From Acidimicrobiia bacterium (GTDB lineage: Bacteria; Actinomycetota; Acidimicrobiia; Acidimicrobiales; Bin134): a stretch of DNA of 64,000 nucleotides. The notes beneath the pieces are model-generated. The model ran no database searches. It was given only the letters and a program-made list of their open reading frames with translations, and was not told the origin of the DNA. Position 1 is the first letter of the stretch, and each line of letters opens with the position of its first letter. Location: positions 1-64,000 of the forward strand of contig JAJDTA010000196.1 in NCBI GenBank assembly GCA_022827405.1, in the 5' to 3' direction. Positions 1-6,073 of this stretch are shown one piece after another. A program made the position numbers and the translations under genes.

Positions 1-1
1 C

Positions 2-553
2 GGCGACAAGCAGATAGCGGTGTCGTGGTCGGCCTCGGCCACGACGCCCGCCGCGGGTTTCGGCTACCGGGTGCAGTGGAAGCCCGCCGCCGACGCGTGG
101 GGCGACGCCACCGCCAAGAGCACCGATTTGGCCCACGGCTCGAACCTGGCCACCTCCCACACCATCACCGCCCTTTCCAACGGGACGGCCTATGACGTGC
201 GCGTGGCCGCCTACAACGCCAACGGCCTCTCAACATGGATCGACGCCACCGCCACCCCCGCAAAGCCCAAGACGAAGCCCAAGCCCTCTTTGGCGTTCGA
301 CTCCGTATCGTGCGAGTCGTCGGGCTCGGGCTGGGTCATCACGGTCACTTGGAGCAAGACCCCCGAAACCCTCAAACCCGACATCTGGGCGAACGAGGCG
401 AAAAACTACGGCCACCGCGGCCGCCAAACCGCGGTCGCGGGCACCTCGACAACGTTCGACGTGCCAAACGCCGGTTGGTACCAAGTCGGAATGCAGGCCA
501 AGATCGCCGGAAACAAAAAAGTAGGCGACTACGAGGCGGTGCGCTGCCGATAA
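2..553 (+). CDS. Fibronectin type III-domain protein, 3' part
   Basis: The reading frame is open from the first bases of the window, so the gene begins upstream and only its C-terminal part (about 183 residues) is visible. Residues encoded at about 2-260 look like a fibronectin type III module: an AVSW strand near the start, then YRVQWKP, an ITALSNGTAYDVRVAAYNANG segment typical of the F and G strands, and a Thr/Ala/Pro-Lys linker. The last 90 residues form a second domain with two cysteines, probably another beta sandwich. Extracellular location is inferred from the domain type, since no signal peptide can be seen. It ends with TAA 630 bp before convergent hairpin repeats. Function unknown. 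Confidence 0.6.
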   Translation, partial: GDKQIAVSWSASATTPAAGFGYRVQWKPAADAWGDATAKSTDLAHGSNLATSHTITALSNGTAYDVRVAAYNANGLSTWIDATATPAKPKTKPKPSLAFDSVSCESSGSGWVITVTWSKTPETLKPDIWANEAKNYGHRGRQTAVAGTSTTFDVPNAGWYQVGMQAKIAGNKKVGDYEAVRCR

Positions 554-630
554 CACCGCGCCCGCCATCCCCGCGTACCGCGCCCCCCACAGGGGAGCCC
601 ACCGCCCACAAACAGCCCCGGCGGCACTCG

Positions 631-770
631 GGCCGCTGTAGCCCCGCTGGGGGCGCTCAGGGCGCTGCGGGGCCGCTGTAGCCGCCCTGGCGGCGCTCAG
701 GGCGTCGTGGGGCCGCTGTAGCCGCTCAGGGCGCTGTGGGGCCGCTGTGGCCGTCGTGGTGGCTCTCAGG
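631..770. repeat. REP-like hairpin repeat cluster, four units
   Basis: Four head-to-tail units start with GGCCGCTGT(A/G)GCC at 631, 671, 711 and 740 and end in GCTCAGG or CTCTCAGG. Units 1, 2 and 4 contain a short hairpin whose arms change together: GCCCC/GGGGC, GCCGCC/GGCGGC and GCCGTC/GGTGGC. Unit 3 has lost the hairpin. The cluster lies between the plus-strand gene ending at 553 and the minus-strand gene ending at 766, so it may act as a two-way transcription stop. Confidence 0.6.
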
Positions 771-1173
771 CCTCGATCCCCGGCGTCGAGCTCCCCGGAG
801 CTGTGGGGGCGTTGGCGGGTTTCTTTGCTCTCAGGTACCGCGTCGCCCCGAAACAGGCGAGCGCAGCGAGACAGCCCGCCGCCAGCAAGACGACTCTCCC
901 GACGGTCACACCCCTAAGCATGAAGCTGGCCACGCTCAGAAAAACAACGATGGAAACAAGCGACGCCGTGCGCTCGGATTGCAGGATTCCGAGCGCCCCG
1001 GTTTCCCGCTGTTGGGGGGCATCGCCCGCAGCCCCGGCCTCTACCGGCCCGGCGTCGCTTCTGGAAAAGAACGCCGGGGCCTCGGAGCGCCGCCGCTCGG
1101 ATTCCAGCCACTCCCGAGCCGCACCCCGCGAAGCACCATCGGGCCGCTGCGGCGGGGGGCTGTGAACACTCAC
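766..1173 (-). CDS. Small two-helix membrane protein, unknown
   Basis: A 135-residue protein with a GTG start. The first 65 residues are charged and rich in Ala, Gly, Pro and Arg. Two hydrophobic segments follow at about 71-90 and 93-112, separated by a short Arg-Gly turn, and then a basic stop (RYLRAKK) and a Pro/Thr/Ser tail. This hydrophobic hairpin with a positive flank is why I prefer this strand over the overlapping plus-strand frame, which has no such organisation. REP-like repeats lie at both ends of the gene (631-770 and 1186-1219). No family recognised; function unknown. Confidence 0.45.
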   Translation of the reverse strand: MSVHSPPPQRPDGASRGAAREWLESERRRSEAPAFFSRSDAGPVEAGAAGDAPQQRETGALGILQSERTASLVSIVVFLSVASFMLRGVTVGRVVLLAAGCLAALACFGATRYLRAKKPANAPTAPGSSTPGIEA

Positions 1174-1185
1174 ACCCCCACCATA

Positions 1186-1219
1186 GGCCCGCTGTGGCCG
1201 CCCCGGCGGCGCTCAGGCC
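1186..1219. repeat. Fifth REP-like hairpin unit
   Basis: A single copy of the repeat seen at 631-770, with hairpin arms GCCGCC and GGCGGC around a CC loop, followed by GCTCAGG. It sits just upstream of the minus-strand gene 766-1173 and just before the promoter of the next plus-strand gene. Confidence 0.55.
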
Positions 1220-1235
1220 CCAATCCCCCGGCGTC

Positions 1236-1264
1236 TTGACAAGCCATACGCGAATCTGTATTCT
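1236..1264 (+). promoter_or_regulatory. Sigma-70-type promoter of cassette copy 1
   Basis: TTGACA at 1236-1241 and TATTCT at 1259-1264 are separated by exactly 17 bp. The -10 box ends only six bases before the ATG at 1271, so the transcript should start at or next to the start codon, giving a leaderless or nearly leaderless mRNA. The second cassette copy has the same arrangement at 4377-4406. Confidence 0.7.
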
Positions 1265-1270
1265 AGGGTT

Positions 1271-1570
1271 ATGAAGCTGAGTATCGGGCGGAACCGCAAG
1301 AATCCGCTAATGCCATGGTATGACTACCTATGGACATTTGTCGCCGGGGCTGTGGCCCTCCAAATCATTGACTGGGTGAGCGGTGCGGGGATTTTGCTCA
1401 CGATGGCGGCTGCTATGGCTGGTGGCTTTACGGCGGGCTACTTGGCCCGCTATCTGGCTATCCGGCTGGGCAAGCGTTTCACCGCCCTCAAAAGCAAACA
1501 CGTTGGTTACTACCAAATGCCTATGGGCCCCTCTGAGGGATCGGCGGCCCCGGAAACCACCGACCGCTGA
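1271..1570 (+). CDS. Small membrane protein A, cassette copy 1
   Basis: A 99-residue protein with a basic N-terminus (KLSIGRNRKN), then MPWYD, and two hydrophobic stretches at about 18-35 and 38-62. The second stretch contains GGFTAGYLA. A cytoplasmic-type LGKRF...LKSKHVGY tail follows. The protein at 4413-4670 shares MPWYD, GGF.AGYLA and LKS.HVGY in the same order, so the two are paralogs. The start is fixed by the promoter six bases upstream, and there is no Shine-Dalgarno site. The 3' end overlaps gene B in the +1 frame, suggesting translational coupling. No known family recognised; function unknown. Confidence 0.65.
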   Translation: MKLSIGRNRKNPLMPWYDYLWTFVAGAVALQIIDWVSGAGILLTMAAAMAGGFTAGYLARYLAIRLGKRFTALKSKHVGYYQMPMGPSEGSAAPETTDR

Positions 1571-1802
1571 TGGGCCGCTGAGCCCGGACCGGGCGGCAGC
1601 CGCCGCTGTCGCGAAGTGCGAGGAGCTAGCGGCTGTTGCCGACGAGCTGCGGGAGGCTCTAGCCGACTTGGTGGCGGCTGTGGGCTACCACCCCGCCGCC
1701 GCGCACACCGGGCTGGCCGTCGGCACCCTCCAGCTCTGGGTAACCAGAGTGCCACCCTCGAAAACGCTCGCCGCCGCCCGCCAGCGCCGCGGCGACCTTT
1801 AA
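1503..1802 (+). CDS. Small helical protein B, cassette copy 1
   Basis: This frame overlaps the end of protein A (stop at 1570) and encodes a mainly helical protein matching 4651-4923. Shared segments are PLSP, VAKCEELAAVAD, ALADLVAAVG, PAAAHTGL and LQ.WV. The TTG at 1503 is the earliest start; the similarity to copy 2 begins only at the T-A-D-G-P-L-S-P stretch near 1563, so the real start may be further in. The THTGLxxGxLQxWV-like part could be a helix-turn-helix, but this is weak. Conservation of the overlap and relative frame in both copies is the main support that it is a gene. Confidence 0.5.
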   Translation: MVTTKCLWAPLRDRRPRKPPTADGPLSPDRAAAAAVAKCEELAAVADELREALADLVAAVGYHPAAAHTGLAVGTLQLWVTRVPPSKTLAAARQRRGDL

Positions 1803-1853
1803 CCCCTCCCCTTTTTTGCTCGCGCCTTTGGTGACGCCGTAACCTCCCCGGCA

Positions 1854-1959
1854 GTCACAGAGCCCGCATGGAGCCAACCGGCTCCCAGCGGTCAGACCAT
1901 TGGGCGGACTTGGCGATTTGCTTGGCCTCCCTTCGGGTCTGACCGCGGTGCTCTGTGAC
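1854..1959. other. Nested inverted repeats, possible structured RNA
   Basis: Three perfect stems nest here. The outer stem pairs GTCACAGAGC (1854-1863) with GCTCTGTGAC (1950-1959). Inside it lie a hairpin GGAGCC-AACC-GGCTCC (1870-1885) and an 11-bp stem GCGGTCAGACC (1888-1898) with GGTCTGACCGC (1936-1946). Together they could fold as a three-way junction directly upstream of the Cys-rich protein gene. There is no T-run, so a simple terminator is unlikely. Confidence 0.55.
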
Positions 1960-2063
1960 GGAACGCTTATAAGTCCGTCCCGAGCGAAACCGCCAAGATT
2001 CCCGCTTCCGGGGGGCGGCGGGGTGTCTGGGGGCTCTTTGCTGTTGCCGCTGTTTTCGTTGTT

Positions 2064-2786
2064 TTGTTGAGCGCTGTTGCTGTGCCCGCCGCTTCGGCGC
2101 ATCCGCCGGAGGCCAAAACGGTCTGCCCCGACGGGTACACGCTGAGCGCCGATGAGACGGAGTGCTCAAAGACCACCGCCCAAGACCACGGCAAAGCGTC
2201 GTGTGACGCCGGTTACGACCTTGTTCCCAAGACCAGAGGCGCGGCGGTTTGCGAGAAAAATATTGGTTCGCCGGTGTGTCTGTCTGGTTTCATTCGGGGG
2301 AGCGAGTGCATAGGCGAGCTGTCCAACAAGCCGGTGTGTTCGTCGGGGACTCTCCAAGCCGGTGCTTGCGTCACCACCACTACCACCGCAGCGTCTTATC
2401 GCTGCGGCTCAGGCAGGCTGACGGCCGGGGCCTTCGGAATCCCTGTTTGCGAGCACTTCCGGGTGGCCCAGTGCCCGGCGGGGTACTCGGTTTTGTGGGG
2501 TGGCTGCGTCAAGGCGAACCCTCCCAGTACGGCCGACAAAATCTGCCCCAGCGGCTATAGCAAAAGGGGCGGCTTCTGCTATCGGTACACCGTCGCCACC
2601 CCCTACTGCACGTCGGGAACTCTCAGCGGCCACTCGTGCAAGCGGACCACCAAGGTTGGTGATCCGACGTGTTTGAATGGCTTCCGCCAGGGCAGCATTT
2701 GTGTGGGCAAGGTTGGTGATCCGACGTGTTTGAATGGCTTCCGCCAGGGCAGCATTTGTGTGGGTGAATCACGCCGGGTTTGGTAG
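2064..2786 (+). CDS. Secreted Cys-rich repeat protein, cut by IS
   Basis: The protein is built from many short modules of the form C-x-x-G(Y/F)...C, with spacing near 20 residues, and ends in two nearly identical copies of a 19-residue module. The TTG at 2064 gives a signal peptide that is too short. The in-frame codons upstream encode a much better one, with a GGRRG basic patch then VWGLFAVAAVFVVLL and AASA as cleavage site. However, the frame has a stop at 1956 and no ATG, GTG or TTG between. Either ATT at 1998 is used or the 5' end is frameshifted. The last seven residues (ESRRVW) come from the IS left end, so the original 3' end is lost. Extracellular and probably disulfide-bonded; function unknown. 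Confidence 0.6.
   Translation: MLSAVAVPAASAHPPEAKTVCPDGYTLSADETECSKTTAQDHGKASCDAGYDLVPKTRGAAVCEKNIGSPVCLSGFIRGSECIGELSNKPVCSSGTLQAGACVTTTTTAASYRCGSGRLTAGAFGIPVCEHFRVAQCPAGYSVLWGGCVKANPPSTADKICPSGYSKRGGFCYRYTVATPYCTSGTLSGHSCKRTTKVGDPTCLNGFRQGSICVGKVGDPTCLNGFRQGSICVGESRRVW
2652..2765 (+). repeat. 57-bp tandem duplication in Cys-rich gene
   Basis: Two 57-bp copies, 2652-2708 and 2709-2765, differ only at the last base. Each encodes a full module beginning KVGDPTCLNGF and ending SICVG. Near-identity at DNA level points to a very recent module duplication. Confidence 0.9.
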
Positions 2787-3728
2787 AGACTGTTTTTGTT
2801 GGGCCACGGCCGTGGCGGCTGTGGTGTTTTGATAGTAGGCGGTTTCACAGTCGGCGGGGGTGGTGTACGTGTATCGGCCGGGCAGGAGTTGGCTGTGGCT
2901 GCGCCTGTGGTTGTACCAGTCGACGTATTCGAGGGTGGCGAACTCGACGTCGCTTTGCCCTTGCCATGGGCCGCGGGGGTAGATGAGCTCCCATTTGAAC
3001 AGGCCGTTGAAGCTCTCGATCATGGCGTTGTCGTAGCTGTCGCCCTTTGAGCCGACCGAGGCGGCGATGTCGTTGTCGTGGAGGCGCTCGGTGTAGCGGA
3101 CGGACACGTATTGCGATCCGCGGTCGCTGTGATGGGTCACCCCGTCGGTGCTGTGGCCGCCGCGCCGGCGGGCGGCGATGGCCATGTCCAAAGCGTCGAG
3201 CGCGAGGTCGGTGCGCAATGAGCGCGAAGCCTGCCAGCCCAGCACCCGCCGGGAGTAGGCGTCGATGACGAACGCCATGTACACCCAGCCGGAGCGGGTC
3301 CGCACCCAGGTGAGATCCGCGAGCCACAGCCGGTCTGGTGCGTCGGCGCCGAAGTCCCGCCCCACCAGGTCCTCGGGCAGGCCGCCGGCGGCAGGGGTGG
3401 TCGTTCGGGGGCCGGCGGCCCCGCTGGACGCCGCGCAGGCCCATCTGGGCCATCAGCCGCTCGACGGTGCAGCGGGCCACCCGCACGCCCTGCACGCGGT
3501 TGAGGTGCGCCTCACACCTTCGCCGCCCCGTAGACGTCGTAGTTCGCCCTGTGCGCTTTGGCGATCATCGGTCTCAGCTCGGCGCCGCGCGCATCTCTCG
3601 CCGACGGCACCCGCCTTTTGGCGGCGTAATAGGCAAACGGGGCGATCCCGACGCCGTGCTCTTGGAGCACCGCGCAGATCGGCCCGGCCCCCGAACCTGT
3701 GCCGGTGGGCGTCGATGAACGCCACTAC
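2769..3728 (-). pseudogene. IS3-family transposase OrfB, frameshifted
   Basis: The C-terminal 198 residues are intact in one frame (2769-3365) and contain the rve integrase core: D in LADLTWV, D in HSDRGSQY, and E in MIESFNG, with 35 residues between the second D and the E. The preceding part continues in two other frames: CTVERLMAQMGLRGVQRGRR at about 3410-3495, and FIDAHRHRFG near 3700-3728. At least two frameshifts therefore break the gene, beyond the single programmed -1 shift expected between OrfA and OrfB. The start around 3728 overlaps the OrfA end. Confidence 0.8.
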
Positions 3729-4045
3729 GGCCTCCACTGGCGGTCGAGCTCCGCCCCGACCAAAGCCGACGCCGCCTTCAATATCGCGTTCGCCCGGCGC
3801 AGCCCGCACCTCTCCCGCTCGAGATCTTTGATCCGCTTGCGCTCGGCGGTGGTCACCCCCGGGCGGGCACCGCCGTCGATCTCCGCTCGGCGCACCTGAT
3901 TGCGCACCGACTCAGCCGACGGGCCAAGCTTCTCGGCAACCAAACAGATCGCCTCCCACCGCGAACCGTGAAGCCGCTCGCTGTCCAGCACCATCCTCAC
4001 CGCCCGCTCACGCAGCTCGACCGGATACCTCCCATAATTCGGCAT
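3725..4045 (-). CDS. IS3-family transposase OrfA
   Basis: A 106-residue protein with an HTH (residues about 8-55, with RYPVELRERAVRMVLD and WEAICLVAEKLGPS) followed by a leucine-zipper-like coiled coil (KRIKDLERERCGLRRANAIL), the standard OrfA layout for DNA-end recognition and multimerisation. It starts with ATG 50 bp inside the right end of the IS. It would normally be joined to OrfB by -1 frameshifting. OrfA itself looks intact although OrfB is broken. Confidence 0.85.
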   Translation of the reverse strand: MPNYGRYPVELRERAVRMVLDSERLHGSRWEAICLVAEKLGPSAESVRNQVRRAEIDGGARPGVTTAERKRIKDLERERCGLRRANAILKAASALVGAELDRQWRP

Positions 4046-4095
4046 TGCTCCATCCTCTCAAGGAACAGAGCCTCCACCGAACCCGGAGTGATTCA

Positions 4096-4290
4096 AAACA
4101 GCTCTTGACACCCTTCTGGCTATTCGCCGCGGTGATTCTCGCTCAAAACCTTGTTCTGGCAAGGTTCATTGGCAGGGGGCCAGCGCTGCTCGTTGGCCTG
4201 TTAGTCTTTCTTATCGTTTTTCCATATGTGCGGCGGGCCTACAGGAACTACCGGCGGCGGCGACACGACAACCATGAGGGGATCGAATGA
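4096..4290 (+). pseudogene. 5'-truncated two-helix membrane protein
   Basis: The frame enters straight from the IS right end, so the first residues are missing or replaced by IS-encoded ones (a TTG at 4045 inside the IS could serve as a start). The remaining 64 residues hold two hydrophobic segments (FWLFAAVILAQNLVLARF and ALLVGLLVFLIVFPYV) and a very basic end (RRAYRNYRRRRHDN). Its stop overlaps a 14-codon ATG frame at 4290-4334 that is too short to judge. It was probably a small membrane protein gene of the same kind as its neighbours, cut by the IS. Confidence 0.4.
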
Positions 4291-4376
4291 TGGCCGTTTC
4301 TGTCGACCCCGCCGAGGAAACCGGCCACAGCTAACGCACCATTCCCGGCGATGGCGTGGCCCATCTCGGCTCGATC

Positions 4377-4406
4377 TTGATGGGGAGATATTCAAACCAA
4401 TATCTT
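4377..4406 (+). promoter_or_regulatory. Promoter of cassette copy 2
   Basis: TTGATG (4377-4382) and TATCTT (4401-4406) are 18 bp apart. Six bases (AGTGTT) separate the -10 box from GTG at 4413, matching the AGGGTT-ATG spacing of copy 1. The parallel supports both the promoter and the GTG start. Confidence 0.6.
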
Positions 4407-4412
4407 AGTGTT

Positions 4413-4670
4413 GTGTTGAAGATCTATAGCCCCAAACAGCGCCGCAGGAAAATGCCCTGGTATGACTTTTTGCTCATTCTTGTCGGAGGACCGATGTTCG
4501 GCTTTCTCCGCGGCTGGTTGTCCGATCTTGACCTCTCCTCCCTAACCGTGATCTTCGGGGCTATGGGCGGCGGCTTTGTCGCTGGCTACTTGGCTCTCCG
4601 TGTCGGGAAGTGGTTGAGCCTCCGCTTTCCCAGGCTCAAAAGCGAGCACGTTGGGTACTTCGACCGCTGA
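4413..4670 (+). CDS. Small membrane protein A, cassette copy 2
   Basis: An 85-residue paralog of 1271-1570. It has a basic N-terminus (KQRRRK), MPWYD at 14-18, hydrophobic segments at about 19-36 and 42-62, GGFVAGYLA and a LKSEHVGYFDR tail. The GTG start is chosen because it lies six bases after the -10 box, as in copy 1; an earlier GTG at 4356 would place the promoter inside the gene. The 3' end overlaps gene B in the +1 frame. The two copies differ widely between the conserved blocks, so the duplication is old or the copies arrived separately. Function unknown. Confidence 0.65.
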   Translation: MLKIYSPKQRRRKMPWYDFLLILVGGPMFGFLRGWLSDLDLSSLTVIFGAMGGGFVAGYLALRVGKWLSLRFPRLKSEHVGYFDR

Positions 4671-4923
4671 TGAGCCACTGAGCCCGGCCCAGGCCCAAGC
4701 GGTGGCCGCCGCGGTGGCGAAGTGCGAAGAGCTGGCGGCCGTTGCCGATGGGGTGCGGCGGGCTCTGGCCGATTTGGTGGCGGCTGTCGGCTGCCAGCCC
4801 GCCGCCGCGCACACCGGGCTGAGCGTCGGGGTTCTTCAGCGCTGGGTTGTCGGGGTGCCGGTGTCGGCCACGCTCGACGCCGCCGGCCAGCGCCGAGAAC
4901 CCTCTCACCCGCCTGACCGCTAG
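4651..4923 (+). CDS. Small helical protein B, cassette copy 2
   Basis: A 90-residue protein starting at TTG inside the end of protein A. The Ala-rich helical core (about residues 15-55) matches copy 1 closely (VAKCEELAAVAD, ALADLVAAVGC, PAAAHTGLSVG). A single cysteine is kept in VAKCEEL in both copies. The C-terminus is Arg/Pro-rich and unlike copy 1. The acidic-alanine helices could form a coiled coil. It always follows protein A, so the two probably act together, perhaps with B bound to the cytoplasmic face of A; this is inference. Confidence 0.55.
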   Translation: MGTSTADEPLSPAQAQAVAAAVAKCEELAAVADGVRRALADLVAAVGCQPAAAHTGLSVGVLQRWVVGVPVSATLDAAGQRREPSHPPDR

Positions 4924-4950
4924 GTAGCGTCGCTGCGCTATAGTGGGCGT

Positions 4951-5018
4951 TGGAGCTGGGGGGACTCGAACCCCCAAGGAGTCAGCTTTGGAGGCCGTCC
5001 TTGCACCATGCCAGCCCC
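4951..5018 (-). tRNA. tRNA-like gene, Trp(CCA) loop, reduced D arm
   Basis: The minus strand gives a 7-8 bp acceptor stem (GGGGCTGG with CCAGCTCC), a perfect T arm (GGGGG-TTCGAGT-CCCCC), and an anticodon loop CTCCAAA that is exactly the bacterial tRNA-Trp loop with anticodon CCA. The anticodon stem has one mismatch. Only 68 nt separate the ends, and the 11 nt in place of the D arm cannot form a normal D stem. There is no encoded CCA. The acceptor stem carries a G3-U70 pair and resembles tmRNA ends. It may be a degenerate tRNA-Trp or a tRNA-like remnant of a mobile element. Confidence 0.5.
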
Positions 5019-5113
5019 ACCAATGGAGATCCTATCGATCTCTTTGGAACAGCGTCGGATCATATGGTTCGGCGCTGTTCTACTTGTAAAGCACTGAAAC
5101 ATACTTAAAGCCG

Positions 5114-5710
5114 CTATTTCCAAGGGTCTCGGAGGAAAGCCCCCTCTAGGGGGTGGACCCGCTCGCCGGGAACAATCAGGCCATCGGTTATCGTCACCCA
5201 CCGGCCGCTCATGTTGGCGACCCGGTTGGGCGGGCAGCCCAGGTGGTGCTCCAGGGTGTGGATAACCCCGCCGTGGGTGACCACCAGCGCAGACTGGTGT
5301 CCGACGATGCTGGCCAATCGGTGGAGGCCGGCCAACACTCGGGCCAACAGGTCGTCGTCTTGCTCCCAGCCCGATGGGCGGCGGCCGTCTTCCAGGAACC
5401 CGGGGTACCGCTCCTCGATCTGCGCCCGGGTCAATCCGGAGAACTCTCTAACATCCCGCTCGATCAACTCGGGGACCGGGATCGGCGGGTCGCAGCCCAG
5501 CGCTTCGGCAATGATCTCCGCGCTCACCCGGGATCGTTGAAGGGTGGACATGGCCACCACGTCGACCGGCTCGAGCCGGGCCGCGGCTTCGGCCGCCTGC
5601 CGGCGTCCCAACTCCGATAACGGGGGGTCGGCCTGGCCTTGCCAGCGCCGAGCCGCGTTCCACTCCGACTGCCCGTGTCGGATCAGAAGGAGACGAGCCA
5701 CGGCTGTCAC
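5114..5710 (-). CDS. Histidine phosphatase family protein
   Basis: A 198-residue member of the phosphoglycerate-mutase-like superfamily. The catalytic LIRHGQSEWN motif is at residues 9-18, with His12 as the phosphate acceptor. The second conserved His lies in VVTHGGVIHTL in the C-terminal half, and the general acid is probably in VPELIERDVREFSG. The family removes phosphate from small molecules or sugars; the substrate cannot be told from sequence. The gene lies upstream of the tRNA-like gene on the same strand and is divergent from the MoaD-like gene 60 bp away. Confidence 0.85.
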   Translation of the reverse strand: MTAVARLLLIRHGQSEWNAARRWQGQADPPLSELGRRQAAEAAARLEPVDVVAMSTLQRSRVSAEIIAEALGCDPPIPVPELIERDVREFSGLTRAQIEERYPGFLEDGRRPSGWEQDDDLLARVLAGLHRLASIVGHQSALVVTHGGVIHTLEHHLGCPPNRVANMSGRWVTITDGLIVPGERVHPLEGAFLRDPWK

Positions 5711-5771
5711 AATAATGGGCGGGGCCTTTCAGACTGCGGCAGTGGCAGAGTATTCCCGTACAATTCTGCCC

Positions 5772-6008
5772 ATGGCCACGCTGCGCCTGTTCGCACACGT
5801 CAGGGAGGCGGCGGGCACCGGACGAGACGAAGTCCCCGGCGCCACTGTCGACCAAGTACTGGCCACTGCGGTGGATCGCTATGGCGCGGCCTTTGCCGAA
5901 CAGCTTCAGATTTGCCGGGTGTGGCTGAACGGCGAGCCGGTTACCGGATCTGAGCCGGTCGCCGATGGCGATGAGGTGGCTGTGCTGCCCCCAGTGTCCG
6001 GGGGGTAG
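5772..6008 (+). CDS. MoaD/ThiS-like sulfur carrier protein
   Basis: A 78-residue ubiquitin-fold protein: MATLRLFAHVREAAG at the start, ICRVWLNGEP in the middle and a PPVSGG C-terminus whose terminal Gly-Gly would be adenylated and thiocarboxylated by an E1-like enzyme. This suits molybdopterin synthase small subunit or a related sulfur carrier. No other molybdopterin gene is nearby, so the pathway is open. I chose the ATG at 5772 over upstream in-frame codons because it starts the conserved fold. It lies 65 bp before mshA on the same strand. Confidence 0.8.
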   Translation: MATLRLFAHVREAAGTGRDEVPGATVDQVLATAVDRYGAAFAEQLQICRVWLNGEPVTGSEPVADGDEVAVLPPVSGG

Positions 6009-6073
6009 CCTCAATTGGCCATGCCAGTTCTTTGTTCGCGGGGCAACCTCGTAGTGATTCGGGGGTTGGGGTC

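Larger units (their letters stand above)
2765..4095 (-). mobile_element. IS3-family insertion sequence, decayed
   Basis: Imperfect terminal inverted repeats of about 26-30 bp bound the element: TGAATCAC(G)CCGGGTT at the left end and its complement ending GTGATTCA at 4095. The termini are TG...CA as usual in IS3. Inside are an OrfA HTH protein and a DDE transposase OrfB, both on the minus strand. The flanks (TGGG and AAAC) show no 3-4 bp target duplication, so the DNA on one side may have been exchanged after insertion. OrfB carries frameshifts, so the copy is probably inactive. Confidence 0.85.

Noticed and set aside
803-1165. Plus-strand 120-codon frame
   Set aside because: Opposite the minus-strand two-helix membrane protein; its own product is Arg/Ser/Pro-rich without structure.
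1854-1959. Integron attC site
   Set aside because: The RYYYAAC and GTTRRRY core sites are missing and no integron integrase is nearby.
3265-3831. Plus-strand frames inside the IS
   Set aside because: Antisense shadows of the broken OrfB; no homology pattern.
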